Assembly (NCBI GenBank): GCA_944389685.1
Contig: CALXNF010000038.1
Location: 1-15,936, forward strand
From: an uncultured Alphaproteobacteria bacterium
GTDB lineage: Bacteria; Pseudomonadota; Alphaproteobacteria; Rs-D84
Length of the DNA stretch: 15,936 bases
Reading direction: 5' to 3'
This document shows, in pieces, positions 14,069 through 15,936 of the stretch. A model generated the notes under the pieces. That model had not been told where the DNA came from. It saw only the letters and a list, made by a program, of their open reading frames with translations, and ran no database searches. Position 1 is the stretch's first letter. The number at the start of each line of letters is the position of its first letter. The position numbers and the translations under genes were made by a program.

Positions 14069-14154
14069 GCGGATATGGCGAAACTGGTAGACGCGCAGCA
14101 CTAAGGATGCTGTGGATAAAATCCTTGGGGGTTCAAGTCCCCCTATCCGCACCA
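14069..14154 (+). tRNA. tRNA-Leu (anticodon AAG)
   Basis: The full cloverleaf can be drawn by hand. The acceptor is GCGGATA (14069-14075) with TATCCGC (14144-14150), discriminator A, and an encoded CCA end (14152-14154). The D-arm contains CTGGTAGAC. The anticodon stem is CAGCA/TGCTG around the loop CTAAGGA, which places AAG at 14103-14105 with G37. A long variable arm (GGAT-AAA-ATCC) marks a type II leucine tRNA. The T-arm is GGGGG-TTCAAGT-CCCCC. It reads CUU, and if A34 is deaminated to inosine by TadA it also reads CUC and CUA. AAG is unusual for bacterial leucine tRNAs, which mostly use GAG. Confidence 0.97.
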
Positions 14155-14161
14155 AAAACCG

Positions 14162-14179
14162 TTTAAATATTTATTTAAA
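14162..14179. repeat. AT-only 18-base palindrome
   Basis: Perfect arms TTTAAATA (14162-14169) and TATTTAAA (14172-14179) around TT, directly after the tRNA and six bases before the candidate -35 box of the next gene. It could be a protein-binding site or a weak processing/termination hairpin for the tRNA. The symmetry is certain; the function is unknown. Confidence 0.5.
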
Positions 14180-14184
14180 AGTAC

Positions 14185-14214
14185 TTGCTCGAGTTTTCAA
14201 AAATCTGCTAACAT
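14185..14214 (+). promoter_or_regulatory. Candidate promoter of the exported low-complexity protein
   Basis: TTGCTC (14185-14190) and TAACAT (14209-14214) are 18 bases apart, predicting a start near 14221 and a leader of only about 11 nt. Both hexamers are imperfect. Readthrough from the tRNA is an alternative. Confidence 0.35.
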
Positions 14215-14231
14215 TGTGTATATATAAAAGG

Positions 14232-15936
14232 ATGAAAGGACTCAAACTACTTTTTACTAGTTGTTTGATATTGTCAGCAGCATGCGCATTTCCGGCATTT
14301 GCTGATGATTCGTCAGATGTTGCCCGTGCGGCGACACGGCGCAGCTCGTCCACAACAGTTACACGTCAGCAAACAGAAAACACCGATCATACTCAAACGA
14401 CAAACTCTTCTGGTATAAGCCGTTCAATCACACCATCTTCAACAAATTCTTTGAATGTTAAAGAAAGAAGCACAACAACACGGTCTAATAATACTATTGT
14501 AAGGAGCAATGAAACTCGCACGCAATCTGACGCAACCCAGCAGTCAGTATCGGCACGAGCGACATCAAACGTGACCCAAAGAACGCCTACAAATAATTCG
14601 CCTACATCTGTATCAACTGCATCAAGAACAGCAATTAGCAGAACTGCTACCAACACAATTCCTAGAACAGAAACTGCATCTTCTCGAAATACAGGTATTC
14701 AAACCAATAGCTCACGAAGTGCCGTAACAACAATATCCAGAAACAATATTTTAAATAAATCAACGGGGCCGGTTCCAAATACGTCTCGTGCAGCAAGTAT
14801 TAACGCCAGTTCTTCAAGGATATCAAGGGCAGGAACTTTAAGTGCAGAAGAAATAATAAGTCGCGATTCTACCCAATGCCGTGAAGTTTATTATAGTTGT
14901 ATGGATGAATTTTGTGCGAACAAAGACAGCCAATTAAAGCGTTGCGCCTGTTCTTCACGCGTTAACGAATTTGATTCAATAAAAGAACAGCTTTCTTTGG
15001 TAGAAGATAAACTTTTAGATTTCAACCAACGTTTGCTTACGGTGAATATGGATAAAGAAGATGCCGAAGCTATTTTTCAAGCAACTGAAGGGGAACTTGC
15101 GTTTCAGCAAGAAGATTCATCGACATCGAAAAAATTATTAGATGAAATTTCTCAAAAGCTAAATGACACATTTGATACAAGTAGTTTTGACGCAAATTTA
15201 GCACCTATATCATTATCATTAAACGTAGACGCAGCATTTGACAGTGTTGATTCTTTAGCAGGTTCATCAACGACCGCAAAGACAGGTACAGCTTTATATA
15301 GTGCGGCTCTTCCAATATGTAGGGAAATGGCATTAGAGGTTTGTAGTCAAGAAGAACTGGATATAATAGAAAGCGGCTATCAAATGGCAATCGAACAAGA
15401 CTGCAATACCGTAGCTAAAGCATACCAAACGCAACAAGATCTGGCGCGGGAAAAAATTCGTGAAGGCAGCGCCCTTTTGGATATATCTCGTTTAGATATA
15501 TACCAACAACGAAATTCTGATGACATATTGACTTGCAAAAAGAAGATGTTAGATTTATTAACAAATACGTCTGTATGTGGAACTGATTTGCAAAAATGTC
15601 TGGACATAAGCGGACAATATATAGACCCTTCAACCGGCGAGGCAATTCTTACGGCAAACCTTGTTAATCTTAGTAGCTTAATCACAAGACCTAGCGAAAA
15701 CCAGACTTGGACAAATGCCCCAGGGAATGATAAATTCGTTAAATACTTAAATTCTAAAAAAATGTTTCTTGAATCTGCGACTGAAAATTGCCAAGACATC
15801 GCAGATTATGTATGGGATCAATTTATAGAAGATGCTTTGGCTCAAATAAAACTCGCCCAAGAAAGTAAACTTGAAGAAGTGCGTCAAGGCTGCACAACCC
15901 TTACGACCCAATGTCTTTCAGATGCGGCAGAATCTA
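14232..15936 (+). CDS. Exported Thr/Ser/Asn/Arg-rich protein with a cysteine-patterned helical region; C-terminus beyond the window
   Basis: I translated this frame by hand. It is open from the ATG at 14232 to the last base (568 codons, no stop), so it is partial at its 3' end. The signal peptide is MKGLKLLFTSCLILSAACAF with cleavage best at AFA-DD (residue 25); LSAAC is a poor lipobox. Residues about 27-200 are low complexity, dominated by Thr, Ser, Asn, Arg and Ala with no hydrophobic core, probably a disordered surface or periplasmic linker. From about 205 the chain is helix-rich and charged, with cysteines at 216, 223, 228, 238, 240, 363, 371, 391, 435, 449, 456, 520, 554 and 561. Several are CX6C or CX7C pairs that would sit on one helix face. 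AAAGG abuts the ATG, an unusually close Shine-Dalgarno. No known family is recognised; a disulfide-stabilised exported structural or adhesion protein is a guess. Confidence 0.85.
   Translation, partial: MKGLKLLFTSCLILSAACAFPAFADDSSDVARAATRRSSSTTVTRQQTENTDHTQTTNSSGISRSITPSSTNSLNVKERSTTTRSNNTIVRSNETRTQSDATQQSVSARATSNVTQRTPTNNSPTSVSTASRTAISRTATNTIPRTETASSRNTGIQTNSSRSAVTTISRNNILNKSTGPVPNTSRAASINASSSRISRAGTLSAEEIISRDSTQCREVYYSCMDEFCANKDSQLKRCACSSRVNEFDSIKEQLSLVEDKLLDFNQRLLTVNMDKEDAEAIFQATEGELAFQQEDSSTSKKLLDEISQKLNDTFDTSSFDANLAPISLSLNVDAAFDSVDSLAGSSTTAKTGTALYSAALPICREMALEVCSQEELDIIESGYQMAIEQDCNTVAKAYQTQQDLAREKIREGSALLDISRLDIYQQRNSDDILTCKKKMLDLLTNTSVCGTDLQKCLDISGQYIDPSTGEAILTANLVNLSSLITRPSENQTWTNAPGNDKFVKYLNSKKMFLESATENCQDIADYVWDQFIEDALAQIKLAQESKLEEVRQGCTTLTTQCLSDAAES

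Noticed and set aside
14069..14154. tRNA 3' end as a phage or island attachment site
   Set aside because: No integrase gene and no second copy of the tRNA end was seen in the window.
14393..14656. Minus-strand open frame opposite the low-complexity region
   Set aside because: Its Val/Leu/Asp-rich product is just the complement of Thr/Ser/Arg/Asn codons; the plus frame has a signal peptide and stays open for 568 codons.
1..15936. CRISPR arrays, insertion sequences or defence genes
   Set aside because: I saw no regularly spaced repeats, transposase motifs, terminal inverted repeats or recognisable defence domains.

Overview
The window is AT-rich bacterial chromosome. The conserved core genes (rpsB, tsf, tyrS), the long charged tail on ribosomal protein S2, the paired alpha-2-macroglobulin/PBP1C genes and the outer-membrane beta-barrel proteins point to a Gram-negative bacterium. 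The best guess is an AT-rich, possibly host-associated alphaproteobacterium; that placement rests on protein character only, with no 16S gene or database match to support it. TAA is the usual stop (rpsB, tsf, the macroglobulin, pbpC) and TGA is used once, so the standard bacterial code fits.

Left part (1-2545, all on the minus strand) is a translation block read right to left: rpsB with its own promoter and about a 105-nt leader, a strong hairpin, tsf, a rho-independent terminator, then the first part of tyrS running off the left edge. The tyrS frame carries an in-frame TAA at 49-51, and clear TyrRS homology continues beyond it. This is the most checkable oddity in the window.

Middle part (2615-10833, plus strand) is a two-gene envelope operon: a 1922-residue membrane-anchored bacterial alpha-2-macroglobulin with an intact CxEQ thioester motif, overlapping by about 20 bases a penicillin-binding protein 1C with complete transglycosylase and transpeptidase motifs. 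The known logic of this pair is that the macroglobulin traps proteases entering the periplasm while PBP1C helps repair peptidoglycan.

Right-middle part (10857-13976, minus strand) is a compact three-gene operon of exported proteins of unknown role: a 501-residue predicted outer-membrane beta-barrel with a Tyr/Asn/Gln/Ser-rich N-terminal segment, a 204-residue periplasmic protein, and a 308-residue second predicted barrel. A candidate extended -10 promoter precedes it. Its last gene converges on pbpC with only 23 bases between.

Right end: a complete tRNA-Leu with the uncommon anticodon AAG (14069-14154), an 18-base AT-only palindrome, and a plus-strand gene (14232 to the window end, 568 codons open, no stop) for an exported protein. 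That protein has a long Thr/Ser/Asn/Arg-rich low-complexity region followed by a helical, cysteine-patterned region. No mobile element, CRISPR array, rRNA or defence island is visible. No gene-free stretch exceeds about 270 bases. The most novel-looking material is the pair of exported low-complexity proteins either side of the tRNA and the three-gene surface operon.
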